From NCBI GenBank assembly GCA_964235945.1, contig CAXSDV010000021.1:1-40601 (forward strand): a DNA stretch of 40,601 bases, read 5' to 3'. Source of the DNA: JASLDZ01 sp964235945. Its GTDB lineage: Bacteria > Pseudomonadota > Alphaproteobacteria > Caulobacterales > Caulobacteraceae. Shown in pieces: positions 19,647 through 28,476 of the stretch (position 1 is its first letter; each line of letters begins with the position of its first letter). The translations under genes were made by a program, and so were the position numbers. Under the pieces are notes generated by a model. The model was not told the DNA's origin and made no database searches. It saw nothing but the letters and a program-made list of their open reading frames with translations.

Positions 19647-20345
19647 TCAGGCCGGCGCGTGTGGTTGGAGGCGACCGTCGACCAGGGTGAACACGCGGTC
19701 CATGAAGCTGGCCAGCTCCAGGTTGTGGGTGGCGATCAGCGCGCCCACGCGCTCCAGGCGCACAAGGTCGAACAGGCTCTGGAAGACCGAGCCGGAGGTC
19801 GCGGGATCGAGGTTGCCCGTGGGCTCGTCCGCCAGGATCAGCCGCGGCCGGTTGGCCAGGGCCCGGGCTATGGCCACCCGCTGCTGCTCGCCGCCCGAGA
19901 GCTGGGGCGGCTGGTGGTCGAGGCGGGCGCCCAGGCCCAGGCGCGTCAGGATCTCGGCGGCGCGCTCCCGGGCGGCGGCGCGGGGCCGTCCGGCGATGGA
20001 GAGCGGCAGGGCCACGTTGTCCACCGCCGTGAACTCGGGGAGCAAGTGGTGGAACTGGTAGACGAAGCCCACCTCGGCCAGCCTGATGCGGCTGCGCGCC
20101 CGCTCGGGCAGGTCCGACACGTCGCGGCCGTTGAGCGACACGCGGCCGGCGGTCGGCCGTTCGAGCAGGCCCGCCGCGTGGAGCAGGCTCGACTTGCCCG
20201 AACCGGAGGGGCCGATCAGCCCCACCACCTCGCCGGGCGCGACATCCAGGTCGACGCCCTTGAGCACGTCGAGCGGCTTGGACAGGCCCTCGCTGTAAGT
20301 GCGCGTCACGCCGCGGAGCGAGAGCACGGCCGCGGCGTCACTCAT
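19647..20345 (-). CDS. lolD: Lipoprotein-releasing ABC transporter ATPase
   Basis: LolD powers extraction of outer-membrane lipoproteins from the inner membrane and their hand-over to LolA. The 232-residue protein is a complete ABC ATPase: Walker A GPSGSGKSS (45-53), Q-loop in GFVYQFHHLLPEFTA, signature LSGGEQQRVAIARAL, Walker B LILADEPTGNLD and the switch histidine in ATHN. The LPEFTA sequence after the Q-loop is typical of LolD. It overlaps the upstream permease gene by 8 nt. No terminator is visible in the 92 bp before the sidA-like gene. Confidence 0.96.
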   Translation of the reverse strand: MSDAAAVLSLRGVTRTYSEGLSKPLDVLKGVDLDVAPGEVVGLIGPSGSGKSSLLHAAGLLERPTAGRVSLNGRDVSDLPERARSRIRLAEVGFVYQFHHLLPEFTAVDNVALPLSIAGRPRAAARERAAEILTRLGLGARLDHQPPQLSGGEQQRVAIARALANRPRLILADEPTGNLDPATSGSVFQSLFDLVRLERVGALIATHNLELASFMDRVFTLVDGRLQPHAPA

Positions 20346-21657
20346 ACCTGAGCGCCTCCACCGGATCGAGGCGGCTGGCGCGCCAAGCGGGCGGCAGGGT
20401 GGCCACGAAGCTCATGAACAGCGACCAGGCCATGACGGTGGCCACCTCGCTCCACTCGATCCGGGCGGGAATGCGCGACAGATAATAGGTGTCGGCGCTC
20501 CACACGTGCAGACCGATCAACTCAAGCCCCGCCTGGATCTGGTCGATGAAGGCTGCGAACAGCGCCCCGAGCACGAGGCCCGCGAGCGCGCCCGACACGC
20601 CGATGGCCGCTCCCGCCATGAAGAACACGCGCAGCACCGCGCCCTGCCCCGCGCCCATGGTGCGAAGTATGGCGATGTCTCGGGTCTTGTTCTTCACCAG
20701 CATGATCAGGCCGGAGATGATGTTGAGCACGGCGATGCCGACGATCATCATCAGGATCAGCCGCATGACGCTGCGCTCGGTCTGCAGGGCGTTCCAGAAC
20801 GAGCGCGAGCGGTCGCGCCAGTCCGTGACCACGCCGCCCGGCCCGGCCGCCCGGCGGATGGCGGGCAGGTAGCGGTCCACGTGGTCGGGATCGGCGACCT
20901 TCAGCTCCATGAAGTCGATGTCGCTCCCGCGCCCGAAGAACAGCTGCGCCTGGGCGAGCGGCATGTAGATGTAGCCGCCGTCGAAATTGCTGGCGCCCAC
21001 GGAGAACACGCCGCCCACCTGGTAGGTCTTCTCCCGCGGGGTGGAGGCGCCCAGCACGGTGGCCTCCCCGTCCGGCGAGATCAGGTCGACGGGGTCGCCC
21101 GTGTGCGCGCCGATCGTGTCGGCCACGCCCGAGCCGATCAGCACGCGGTCGCCGCCGTACTCCCCCTGGCCGAAGCCGCGCAGCGAGCCTTCCTTGATCC
21201 CCCTTGCGACCAACGAGGCGGGGGTGAGCTCGGCGGGGTCGACGCCGCGCACCACCACGCCGCTGCGCGAGCTCGGGCCCGTGGCGAGGCTCGTGGCCTC
21301 CACGACGGGCGTGACCTGCACCACGCCCGGCGTGGCGCGCAGGCGCGCGATCAGCGCCTCGCGGCCCGGCCCCTGGATGGCCGGGCCCTGGATGAAGACG
21401 TGGCCGGAGAAGCCGAGGATGCGGCTCAGCAGGTCGGTGCGGAACCCGTTCATCACCGACATGACGATGATCAGCACCGCCACCGAGAGCGCGATCCCTC
21501 CGAAGGCGATCCAGCTGATCAGCGTCACCCCGCCGTTCCTGCGCGTGGTGCGCAGGTAGCGCGCCGCGAGCCCCCGCTCCCAGGCGGAGAAGGGGGGCGC
21601 CACGCCGCCCTCCCCGCGCGACCGGGCCGGAACGTCGGCGGGGGCGACGGTCGTCAT
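20338..21657 (-). CDS. lolC: Lipoprotein-releasing system permease, LolC/LolE/LolF type
   Basis: This is the membrane partner of LolD. The 439-residue protein has an FtsX/MacB-type layout: a cytoplasmic start with WERGLAARYLRTTRRNGG, a first membrane helix (about 48-70, SWIAFGGIALSVAVLIIVMS), a large periplasmic domain (about 75-300) and three C-terminal helices, ending in RLDPVEALRYE. Only one permease gene is present, so the transporter here is probably a LolD with a homodimer of a LolF-like protein rather than the LolCDE heterotrimer; a second copy elsewhere cannot be excluded. ATG 21657 overlaps the proS stop (ATGA), and its end overlaps lolD by 8 nt. Confidence 0.93.
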   Translation of the reverse strand: MTTVAPADVPARSRGEGGVAPPFSAWERGLAARYLRTTRRNGGVTLISWIAFGGIALSVAVLIIVMSVMNGFRTDLLSRILGFSGHVFIQGPAIQGPGREALIARLRATPGVVQVTPVVEATSLATGPSSRSGVVVRGVDPAELTPASLVARGIKEGSLRGFGQGEYGGDRVLIGSGVADTIGAHTGDPVDLISPDGEATVLGASTPREKTYQVGGVFSVGASNFDGGYIYMPLAQAQLFFGRGSDIDFMELKVADPDHVDRYLPAIRRAAGPGGVVTDWRDRSRSFWNALQTERSVMRLILMMIVGIAVLNIISGLIMLVKNKTRDIAILRTMGAGQGAVLRVFFMAGAAIGVSGALAGLVLGALFAAFIDQIQAGLELIGLHVWSADTYYLSRIPARIEWSEVATVMAWSLFMSFVATLPPAWRASRLDPVEALRYE

Positions 21658-22985
21658 TGCACCTTGGGCGAAGCGACGGCGTTCAGCGCGTCGTGCAGGG
21701 ACAGGGCGCGCGTCTCGCCCGTGTCGCGGCGCTTGAGCTCCACCTCCCCGGCGGCGATCCCCTTGGGGCCGATCGTCAGGCGCCAGGGCGTGCCGATCAG
21801 GTCGGCGGTGGCGAACTTGCCGCCCGGGCGCTCGGCGGTGTCGTCGTAGAGCACCTCCACGCCGCGGTCGCTCAGGCGGCGGTAGGCCTCCTCGCAGGCG
21901 GCGTCGCAGTTCGCGTCGCCCACGCGCAGGTTGAGCAGCGAGATGTGGAAGGGGGCCACCGCGTCCGGCCAGATCATGCCCGCCTCGTCGTGGCGCGCCT
22001 CGATGATGGCGCCCAGCAGGCGCGAGACGCCCACGCCGTAGCTGCCCATGTGCACGGGCCGCGCCTGGCCGTCCGGGCCGGCCACGGTCGCACCCATGGG
22101 CGCGGAGTACTTCTCGCCGAAGTAGAACACCTGCCCCACCTCGATGCCGCGGGTCTCCACCCGGTCGGCCTCGCCCACCTCCGCTTGATAGCGCGCGGGG
22201 TCGTGCACGTCCTCGGTGGCGGCGTAGAGGCGCGTCCAGTCGTCCAAAACCGGCTGCAGGTCGCCGTCATAGTCGATGTCGGCGGCGGGGACGGGCAGGT
22301 CGAGCACGCGGCGGTCGCAGTAGACGGTGCTCTCTCCCGTCTGCGCCAGCACGATGAATTCGTGGGACAGGTCGCCGCCGATGGGGCCGGTCTCGGCGCG
22401 CATGGGAATGGCGGTCAGGCCCATGCGCGCGAAGATGCGCAGGTAGGCGGCGAACATGCGATTGTAGCTGCGCTTCGCGCCCGCCTCGTCCACGTCGAAG
22501 CTGTAGGCGTCCTTCATCAGGAACTCGCGGCCGCGCATCACGCCGAAGCGGGGGCGCTGCTCGTCGCGGAACTTCCACTGCACGTGGTAGAGACTCTTGG
22601 GCAGGTCCTTGTAGCTCTTCACGCTGGCGCGGAAGATCTCGGTGACCATCTCCTCGTTGGTGGGGCCGTAGAGCAGCTCGCGCTCGTGGCGGTCGACGAT
22701 GCGCAGCATCTCGGGGCCGTAGGCGTCGTAGCGGCCGCTCTCGCGCCAGAGATCCGCCAGCTGCAGGGTGGGCATGAGCAGTTCGACGGAGCCCGCGCGG
22801 TCCATCTCCTCGCGCACGATCCGCTCGACCTTGCGCAACACGCGCAGACCCAGGGGCAGCCAGGCGTAGATGCCCGCCGCCTCCTGCCGGATCATGCCGG
22901 CGCGCAGCATCAGCCGGTGCGAGGCGATCTGCGCCTCGGCGGGCGTCTCCTTGAGCACGGGCAGGAAGTAGCGCGACAGGCGCAT
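21654..22985 (-). CDS. proS: Prolyl-tRNA synthetase, short alphaproteobacterial type
   Basis: ProRS charges tRNA(Pro) with proline. The 443-residue class II enzyme shows motif 1 (EAAGIYAWLPLGLRVLRKVE), motif 2 (FRDEQRPRFGVMRGREFLMKD), motif 3 (GSYGVGVSRLLGAIIE) and a C-terminal anticodon-binding domain with LNLRVGD and RPGGKFATADLIG. The large INS editing domain of E. coli ProRS, which would sit between motifs 2 and 3, is reduced to a short stretch. This is the known alphaproteobacterial form, which relies on free-standing editing proteins to clear Ala-tRNA(Pro). A candidate promoter lies just upstream. Confidence 0.97.
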   Translation of the reverse strand: MRLSRYFLPVLKETPAEAQIASHRLMLRAGMIRQEAAGIYAWLPLGLRVLRKVERIVREEMDRAGSVELLMPTLQLADLWRESGRYDAYGPEMLRIVDRHERELLYGPTNEEMVTEIFRASVKSYKDLPKSLYHVQWKFRDEQRPRFGVMRGREFLMKDAYSFDVDEAGAKRSYNRMFAAYLRIFARMGLTAIPMRAETGPIGGDLSHEFIVLAQTGESTVYCDRRVLDLPVPAADIDYDGDLQPVLDDWTRLYAATEDVHDPARYQAEVGEADRVETRGIEVGQVFYFGEKYSAPMGATVAGPDGQARPVHMGSYGVGVSRLLGAIIEARHDEAGMIWPDAVAPFHISLLNLRVGDANCDAACEEAYRRLSDRGVEVLYDDTAERPGGKFATADLIGTPWRLTIGPKGIAAGEVELKRRDTGETRALSLHDALNAVASPKVQ

Positions 22986-23012
22986 GAAGACTCCGGAGGC
23001 GGCGGGTCGTCG

Positions 23013-23042
23013 TGTCTAGCGGGCGGGAGGACCGCTTGGCAA
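23013..23042 (-). promoter_or_regulatory. Candidate promoter for proS-lolC-lolD
   Basis: In the 65-bp gap upstream of proS the minus strand has TTGCCA (23042-23037), 18 bp, then TAGACA (23018-23013) within GCTAGACA. The latter resembles the Caulobacter housekeeping -10 (GCTANAWC). Transcription would begin about 20 nt before ATG 22985. The sequence match is moderate and unconfirmed. Confidence 0.4.
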
Positions 23043-23050
23043 CGCGCGGC

Positions 23051-23305
23051 TCAAGCGGCGCGGGGTGCGAGCATGGGGCCGAACACGTGCAGCAGGACGG
23101 CCAGCACGACCCAGGCCACCGCCGACACCCAGGTGGTGGTGATGAACTTCTTCTTCAGCTTGGGATCGACGGGCGAACCCGGGTCGCCCCCGCCGGGCAC
23201 CGGCTTGCCCTCCTGCGCGTGGCTGCGCAAGCCGAGCGGCAGGATGGCGAACAGCGTCGTCCACCAAACGACGAAGTAGGTGGAGAGGGCGAACACCGGA
23301 TCCAT
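23051..23305 (-). CDS. DUF1467-family small membrane protein
   Basis: The 84-residue protein has two predicted membrane helices (about 5-26, ALSTYFVVWWTTLFAILPLG, and about 57-77, WVSAVAWVVLAVLLHVFGP) joined by a polar, Gly/Pro-rich loop with a KLKKKF basic patch. This fits DUF1467, a family found in alphaproteobacteria, often near mce and proS as here; its function is not known to me. AGGAG lies 8 nt before ATG 23305. It is probably co-transcribed with mce. Confidence 0.88.
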   Translation of the reverse strand: MDPVFALSTYFVVWWTTLFAILPLGLRSHAQEGKPVPGGGDPGSPVDPKLKKKFITTTWVSAVAWVVLAVLLHVFGPMLAPRAA

Positions 23306-23347
23306 GACTGACGCTCCTACGCTGACTTTCCGGCTGTTTGCGGGCGC

Positions 23348-23767
23348 TCAATGCGCCGCGCGGGGCGCCTGCATCAACTCCACCAGGACGCCGCCGGAAG
23401 TGCGCGGGTCAAGGAACAGCACGGGTTCGCCGTGGGCGCCGATGCGCGGCTCGCCCGAGCCCAGCACGCGAGCGCCCCGGGAGATCAACTCGTCGCGGGC
23501 GGCCGCCAGGTCGTCCACCTCGAAGCAGACGTGGTGCTGGCCGCCGCGGGGCGACTTGGCGAGGAAGGCCGTGAGCGGGCTGGCTTCGCCGTACGGGGCG
23601 ATCAGCTCGATCTCGGTGTTGGGCAGGGACACGAAGCTCACCCACACGCCCTGTTCGGGCAGGGCGCGCGGTTCCGTCGAGTCCGCACCGTAGAGGTCGC
23701 GATGAAGGGCGCGCGCCGCCTCCATGTCGGGCGTGGCGACGCCCACATGATTCAAGCGTCCGAGCAT
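23348..23767 (-). CDS. mce: Methylmalonyl-CoA epimerase
   Basis: This enzyme interconverts the (2R) and (2S) forms of methylmalonyl-CoA in propionyl-CoA breakdown. The 139-residue vicinal-oxygen-chelate protein has the paired beta-alpha-beta-beta-beta modules and likely metal ligands at H7 (LNHVGVATPD), E54 or nearby (IELIAPYG), one of H78/H79 (GGQHHVCFEVDD) and E130 (VLVELMQ). The FLDPRTSGGVLVEL ending is typical. The frame is open about 55 codons further upstream inside rnj, but ATG 23767, 13 bp after the rnj stop, is the family start. The mutase genes are not in this window. Confidence 0.94.
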   Translation of the reverse strand: MLGRLNHVGVATPDMEAARALHRDLYGADSTEPRALPEQGVWVSFVSLPNTEIELIAPYGEASPLTAFLAKSPRGGQHHVCFEVDDLAAARDELISRGARVLGSGEPRIGAHGEPVLFLDPRTSGGVLVELMQAPRAAH

Positions 23768-23780
23768 GCGCGCCCTCCCC

Positions 23781-25463
23781 TCACCCCAACCGGGTGACCA
23801 GCGTCTCGACCACGGGGCGCCGCTCCCAGATGCGCTGGGCGCTCTTCTTGAGCACGCGGGCGACGGCCTGCTCGACCGCGCGATCGTCGTCCCGGGCGCC
23901 GTCGGCCAAGCGCTTGACCGCGCCTTCCGCATCCTCGGCCAGGTCGTCGAGCGCGTCGTCCAACGGGTATTCCTTGTCGCCGGGCAGGCCGATGGCGCGC
24001 ACGGAAACGTCGGCGGCGAGGCGGCCGCGCTTGTCCAGCGTCACGCCCACCATGAGCACGCCGTTGGCGGCGGCGTGGCGGCGCTCGCGCAGGGGTTCGC
24101 TGTCGGCGGGGGTCAGCACGCCGCCGTCGACGTGCAGCAGGCCGGAGGGCGCCTCGTCGATCACCTCGGCGCGGCCGGGGGCCAGGCGCAGCACGTCGCC
24201 GTTGCGCGGGGCCAGCGCCTCGGGAGTCTGCATGTCCTTGGCCAGGGCCACGTGCTCGAGCAGGTGGCGACGCTCGCCGTGGGTGGGCACCGCGATCCGC
24301 GGCCGCGCCCACTGGTACATCTGGCGCAGCTCGTCGCGGCAGGGGTGTCCGGAGACGTGGATGCCCGGGTGCTCGCGCTCGGTGTGCAGGCGCACGCCGC
24401 GGTCGGCCAGCTTGTTCTGCAGGTTGCGGATCGCGACCTCGTTGCCGGGGATCACCCGGCTGGAGAACACGCAGGCGTCGCCGCGCCCGAGGGTGACGTG
24501 GGGGTGCGTGCCCTCGGCGATGCGCGACAGGGCCGCCCTCACCTCGCCCTGGCTGCCCGTGCACAGGTAGAGCACCTTGTCGTCGGGGAAGAAGCCCGCC
24601 TCCGCGTCGCTCACGAAGGGCTGCACGTCCGTCAGCATGCCCACGGAGCGCGCGGCGGCGTTCATGCGGTGCATGGAGCGGCCCAGCAGGCACACGCGCC
24701 GGTCGTTGGCCTCGGCGGCGCGGATCACGCTGTCCATGCGCGCCACGTTGGAGGCGAAGCAGCCCACCGCCACCTTGCCCGTCAGCGTGCCGATCAGCCT
24801 GGACATGGCTTCGCGCACGCCCGCCTCGGAACCGGCCACGCCGTCCACGAACACGTTGGTGGAGTCGCACACCATGGCCAGCAAGCCCTCGTCGCCCAGG
24901 CGGCGGATGGCGTCGGCGTCCGTGGGCGGCCCGAGCACCGGGTCCGGGTCGATCTTCCAGTCGCCCGTGTGCAGCACCACGCCCAGCGGCGTGCGGATGG
25001 CCAGCCCGTTCGGCTCGGGGGTGGAGTGCGTCATGGAGATCAGGTCGACCTCGAACGGCCCGAGCGACACGCGGCCGCCCAGTTGCACCACGTGGATCGG
25101 CACCTCGCCCAGGAGCCCCGCCTCGCGCAGCTTCTCGCGGATCAGGAAGGCGGTGAAGGGCGTGGCGTAGACGGGGGCCTTGATGCGCGGCCACAGCCAA
25201 GCCAGCGCGCCGATATGGTCCTCGTGGGCGTGGGTCAGCAGGATGCCCAGCACGTCGCCGGCGTTCTCCTCGGCGAAGCGCGGGTCGGGCAGGATGATCT
25301 CGACGCCGGGGGTGGTCTGGTCGCCGAAGGTCACGCCCATGTCCACGATCAGCCATTTGCGGGCGTGGGGCGGGCCGTAGCCGTACATGTTGAAGTTCAT
25401 GCCGACCTCGCCGGAGCCGCCGAGCGGCAGGAAGACGAGTTCGTCGTTTTTCGCAGGTGTCAT
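23781..25463 (-). CDS. rnj: Ribonuclease J
   Basis: RNase J is a metallo-beta-lactamase/beta-CASP nuclease with 5'-3' exonuclease and endonuclease activity, used in rRNA maturation and mRNA decay in alphaproteobacteria. The 560-residue protein has FLPLGGSGEVGMNFNMYGYG (11-30), the zinc motif THAHEDH (77-83), later ligands in HTGDWKID, the beta-CASP motif VSGHPCRDEL and PTHGERRHLLEH, and a C-terminal domain. ATG 25463 overlaps the coaX stop (ATGA), indicating coupling. Confidence 0.95.
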   Translation of the reverse strand: MTPAKNDELVFLPLGGSGEVGMNFNMYGYGPPHARKWLIVDMGVTFGDQTTPGVEIILPDPRFAEENAGDVLGILLTHAHEDHIGALAWLWPRIKAPVYATPFTAFLIREKLREAGLLGEVPIHVVQLGGRVSLGPFEVDLISMTHSTPEPNGLAIRTPLGVVLHTGDWKIDPDPVLGPPTDADAIRRLGDEGLLAMVCDSTNVFVDGVAGSEAGVREAMSRLIGTLTGKVAVGCFASNVARMDSVIRAAEANDRRVCLLGRSMHRMNAAARSVGMLTDVQPFVSDAEAGFFPDDKVLYLCTGSQGEVRAALSRIAEGTHPHVTLGRGDACVFSSRVIPGNEVAIRNLQNKLADRGVRLHTEREHPGIHVSGHPCRDELRQMYQWARPRIAVPTHGERRHLLEHVALAKDMQTPEALAPRNGDVLRLAPGRAEVIDEAPSGLLHVDGGVLTPADSEPLRERRHAAANGVLMVGVTLDKRGRLAADVSVRAIGLPGDKEYPLDDALDDLAEDAEGAVKRLADGARDDDRAVEQAVARVLKKSAQRIWERRPVVETLVTRLG

Positions 25464-26239
25464 TGAACCGTGATGTGGGAGTTGCGGCGCTGGATTTCGA
25501 GGAGGCCGCGGATGGTCAGGTCGGGATCGAAGCGGTCGATGCGGTCGGTGGCGCCCTCGAAGAGGGAGGCCACCCCGCCGGTGGCGACCACGGTGAGGGG
25601 CCGACCGTACTCGGCCTTGATGCGGGCGATCAGCCCTTCGATGAGGGCGATGTAGCCGTAGAAGACGCCGGCCTGCATGGCTTCCACCGTGCCGCGGCCG
25701 ATGGCGCGCTCCGGCCGCTGGATGGCGATGCGGGGGAGCTTGGCGGCGGCCTCGTGCAGGGCCTGCATGGACAGGTTGATGCCGGGCGCGATGACCCCGC
25801 CCTCGAAGCCGCCGTCCTCGCCGATCACGTCGAAGGTGGTGGCCGTGCCGCTGTCGATCACCAGCAGCGGGCCGCCGTGGGCGACGTAGGCCCCCACCGC
25901 GTTGACCAGCCGGTCGGCTCCGGCCTCGCTCGGCCGGTCGATGCGGATAGGCACGCCGAGCTCGGCGTTCTCCCCGATCACCAGCGGCGTCACCCCGAGA
26001 TAGCGCCGGGCCAGGTTCCTAAGATTGAAGATGGACTGGGGGACGACGCTGGAGACGATGCACGCGTCCAGGTCCGCGAACTTCAGCCCGCCCATGGCGA
26101 GGAGCTGGTTGAGCCATACGGCGTACTCGTCCGCGGTGCGGGTGGACTCGGTGGCGCTGCGCCACTGGGCGATCCAGCCGGCTCCGTCGTGGACGGCGAA
26201 CAGCGTGTTGGTGTTGCCCTGCTCGATCGCCAGGAGCAT
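25460..26239 (-). CDS. coaX: Type III pantothenate kinase
   Basis: CoaX phosphorylates pantothenate, the first step of coenzyme A synthesis, and belongs to the ASKHA fold. The 259-residue protein has the phosphate loop MLLAIEQGNTNTLFAV, PSEAGADRLVNAVGAY with D109, and LLVIDSGTATTFDVI with D129. The first acidic residue of the phosphate loop is Glu (E6) where most CoaX proteins have Asp (DxGNT). Both remaining acidic motifs are intact, so activity is still likely. The frame runs on upstream through birA, but ATG 26239, overlapping the birA TGA by one base, is the correct start. Its end overlaps rnj. Confidence 0.94.
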   Translation of the reverse strand: MLLAIEQGNTNTLFAVHDGAGWIAQWRSATESTRTADEYAVWLNQLLAMGGLKFADLDACIVSSVVPQSIFNLRNLARRYLGVTPLVIGENAELGVPIRIDRPSEAGADRLVNAVGAYVAHGGPLLVIDSGTATTFDVIGEDGGFEGGVIAPGINLSMQALHEAAAKLPRIAIQRPERAIGRGTVEAMQAGVFYGYIALIEGLIARIKAEYGRPLTVVATGGVASLFEGATDRIDRFDPDLTIRGLLEIQRRNSHITVQ

Positions 26240-26991
26240 CAGGCCGCCCCCGACAACGGAAAGACGTCGCCCGCGGTGATGCGGCGCACGGCGCCCGAGG
26301 GCAGGCGCAGCCGCAGCGCGCCGTCGCCGTCCAGCCCCTCCGCAATCCCCTCGACCGCCTCGCCCGGCAGGCGCGCGACGCAGGGCTCGCCCAGGTGGGC
26401 GGCGCGGGCGCTCCAGGCGCGGGCGACCCCGTCGAACCCCTCCGCGTCCCACAGCGTCCACCGGCGCGCGAACGCCTCGGCCAGCACCGCGAGCGCCGCT
26501 TCCGGAGTCGGCGCGGCCTGAACCTCCACACGCAGGTGTCGGTCCAGGGAGGTGGCGGGGCGCTCCACCTCGTCGGGCGCGTGCGACAGGTTGACGCCGA
26601 CGCCCACCGCCAGCCACAGCCGGCCGTCCGGGCGTCGGCCCGACTCGACCAGGGCGCCCCCGGCCTTGGCTCCGCCGACGAGGAGGTCGTTGGGCCATTT
26701 CAGCCGGACGAGCACCTCGGGCACGTAACGGACGGCCACATCCGCCATGGCGAGGGCGACGACGAAGGCCGTCCGCGCCGCCTCGGCGGGAGAGCGCTCG
26801 GTGACGGTCAGCAGGGTGGCGGCGAGGTTTCCGCGCCCGGTCTCCCAGGCGCGGCCGCGCCGGCCGCGGCCGGCGGTCTGCTCCCGCGCGGCGATCCACA
26901 GCGGCCCCGCCTCCCCCGCCTCGGCGCGACGGCGCGCTTCGGCGTTGGTGGAGTCGACGATGTCGAGGATCAGGACCGGTGGAAGCTCCAC
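26239..26991 (-). CDS. birA: Biotin--[acetyl-CoA carboxylase] ligase, group I
   Basis: BirA activates biotin as biotinyl-AMP and attaches it to the carboxyl carrier protein of acetyl-CoA carboxylase. The 250-residue protein contains only the catalytic and C-terminal SH3-like domains: DSTNAEARRR (13-22), the biotinyl-AMP loop GRGRRGRAW (41-49), KWPNDLLV (98-105), the lysine in GAKAGGALVE (K109) and GVGVNLSHAPDE. It has no N-terminal helix-turn-helix, so it should not be a repressor. It starts 4 bp after nuoN. The nuoN-birA-coaX-rnj linkage is common in alphaproteobacteria. Confidence 0.95.
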   Translation of the reverse strand: MELPPVLILDIVDSTNAEARRRAEAGEAGPLWIAAREQTAGRGRRGRAWETGRGNLAATLLTVTERSPAEAARTAFVVALAMADVAVRYVPEVLVRLKWPNDLLVGGAKAGGALVESGRRPDGRLWLAVGVGVNLSHAPDEVERPATSLDRHLRVEVQAAPTPEAALAVLAEAFARRWTLWDAEGFDGVARAWSARAAHLGEPCVARLPGEAVEGIAEGLDGDGALRLRLPSGAVRRITAGDVFPLSGAA

Positions 26992-26995
26992 GCGC

Positions 26996-28456
26996 CTACG
27001 GGGCCAACTGGCCGAAGGCCGCGGCGGCGAGGCGGGCTGCAGGCTCCAGCACGGGCAAGGCGAGATTGACCAGCAGAAAGGAGAAGGCGGCGGCGGCGAA
27101 GCCGATGGTGCGCGCCTCGGGCGCGGGCGCGTCCGTAGGCGTGGCGGGCGCCGGATCGAACCACATCGTCTTGATCAGGCGTAGATAGTAGAACGCCGCC
27201 ACCACGCTCATCACCAGGGCGAACACCGCCGCCGGCCAGAACGGCGTGGCCAGCGCCGCCTTGAACACGAACACCTTGGCCCAGAACCCCGAGAACGGCG
27301 GCAGGCCGAGGGTGGAGAGCGACAGCGCGGTCAGCGCCAAGGCCGTGCCCGGGCGAGTGCGCACCAGTCCTGAAAAGTCCTCCAGCCGCTCGATCGGACG
27401 GCCGTCGCGCGACAGGGCGATGAGCAAGGCGAAGAAGCCGGTGATATCGATAATGTAGAGCGTCATGAACACGATCATGCTCTCGGCGCCCTGCTGGGTT
27501 CCCGCCGCCAAGCCGATCAGCGCATAGCCCACGTTGGCGATGGAGGAGTAGGCCAGGAGCCGCTTGAGGTTCGTCTGCACGAGGCCCGCAAAGGCGCCCA
27601 CGCTGACGGAGATCACGCCGATGGCGATCAGCACCTGTCCCCACTCCCAGGTCGCGCCCGGGAAGGCCATGCCCACGGCGCGGGCGAACAGCATCATGGC
27701 GGCGAGCTTGGGCGCGGCGGCGATGAAGGCCACCACCGGGGTGGGAGAGCCCTCGTAGACGTCGGGCGTCCACATGTGGAAGGGCGCGGCGGCGACCTTG
27801 AAGGCCAGGCCGCAGATGAGGAAGACGAGGCCGAATATGGTCCCCGCCCCGCCGGCGTTGGCCGACGCCGCGCCCGCGTGCACCGCCGCGGCGATCTGCA
27901 CGAACTTGGTCGAGCCGGCGAAACCATAGATCAGCGAAGCGCCGTAAAGCAGCAGACCCGAGGAGAGCGCGCCCAGCACGAAGTATTTCAGCCCCGCTTC
28001 CGAAGCGCGCTGGTCGTCGCGCCGAAAGGCGGCGAGCACGTAGGTGGGCAGGCTGAACAGCTCCACGCCGATGTACAGCGCGATCAGATCGCCCGCCGAG
28101 ACCATCATGCCCATGCCGACGGCGGCCAGCAGGATGAGAATGGGATACTCGAAGCGCTGCCCCTTGAGTCGGCCCAGCCAGCGCTCGCCCAGGAGGATGG
28201 ACACCGCGCTCAGCGCGTAGATCACCACCTTGGCGTAGGCGGACGCGCTGTCGGCCACGAAGCCGCCGGCGAAGGCGATGCCGCGCGGACCCGTCCACCC
28301 GACGACGGCCGCCACCAGCAGCAGCACGCAGGCGAGGTTGGCTACGAGCCGGGTCGACTTGTCGCCCGCAAAGGCGCCGAAGACCAGGAGGGCCAGGGTG
28401 CCGACGGTGAGGATGAGCTCGGGATAGGCGATCTGGAGCGCGCCGGAGAGGAACAT
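26996..28456 (-). CDS. nuoN: NADH-quinone oxidoreductase subunit N
   Basis: NuoN is one of three antiporter-like proton-pumping subunits in the membrane arm of complex I. The 486-residue protein has about 14 membrane helices. The key charged residues are present: E132 in YIGVELFSLPTYVLAA, K220 in GLAFKVAAAPFHMWTPDVYEGSPTP, and the helix with LKRLLAYSSIANVGYALIG. It is the last nuo gene, followed after 4 bp by birA. Confidence 0.97.
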   Translation of the reverse strand: MFLSGALQIAYPELILTVGTLALLVFGAFAGDKSTRLVANLACVLLLVAAVVGWTGPRGIAFAGGFVADSASAYAKVVIYALSAVSILLGERWLGRLKGQRFEYPILILLAAVGMGMMVSAGDLIALYIGVELFSLPTYVLAAFRRDDQRASEAGLKYFVLGALSSGLLLYGASLIYGFAGSTKFVQIAAAVHAGAASANAGGAGTIFGLVFLICGLAFKVAAAPFHMWTPDVYEGSPTPVVAFIAAAPKLAAMMLFARAVGMAFPGATWEWGQVLIAIGVISVSVGAFAGLVQTNLKRLLAYSSIANVGYALIGLAAGTQQGAESMIVFMTLYIIDITGFFALLIALSRDGRPIERLEDFSGLVRTRPGTALALTALSLSTLGLPPFSGFWAKVFVFKAALATPFWPAAVFALVMSVVAAFYYLRLIKTMWFDPAPATPTDAPAPEARTIGFAAAAFSFLLVNLALPVLEPAARLAAAAFGQLAP

Positions 28457-28476
28457 GGTGTGCGTCGCGTCCTGGA

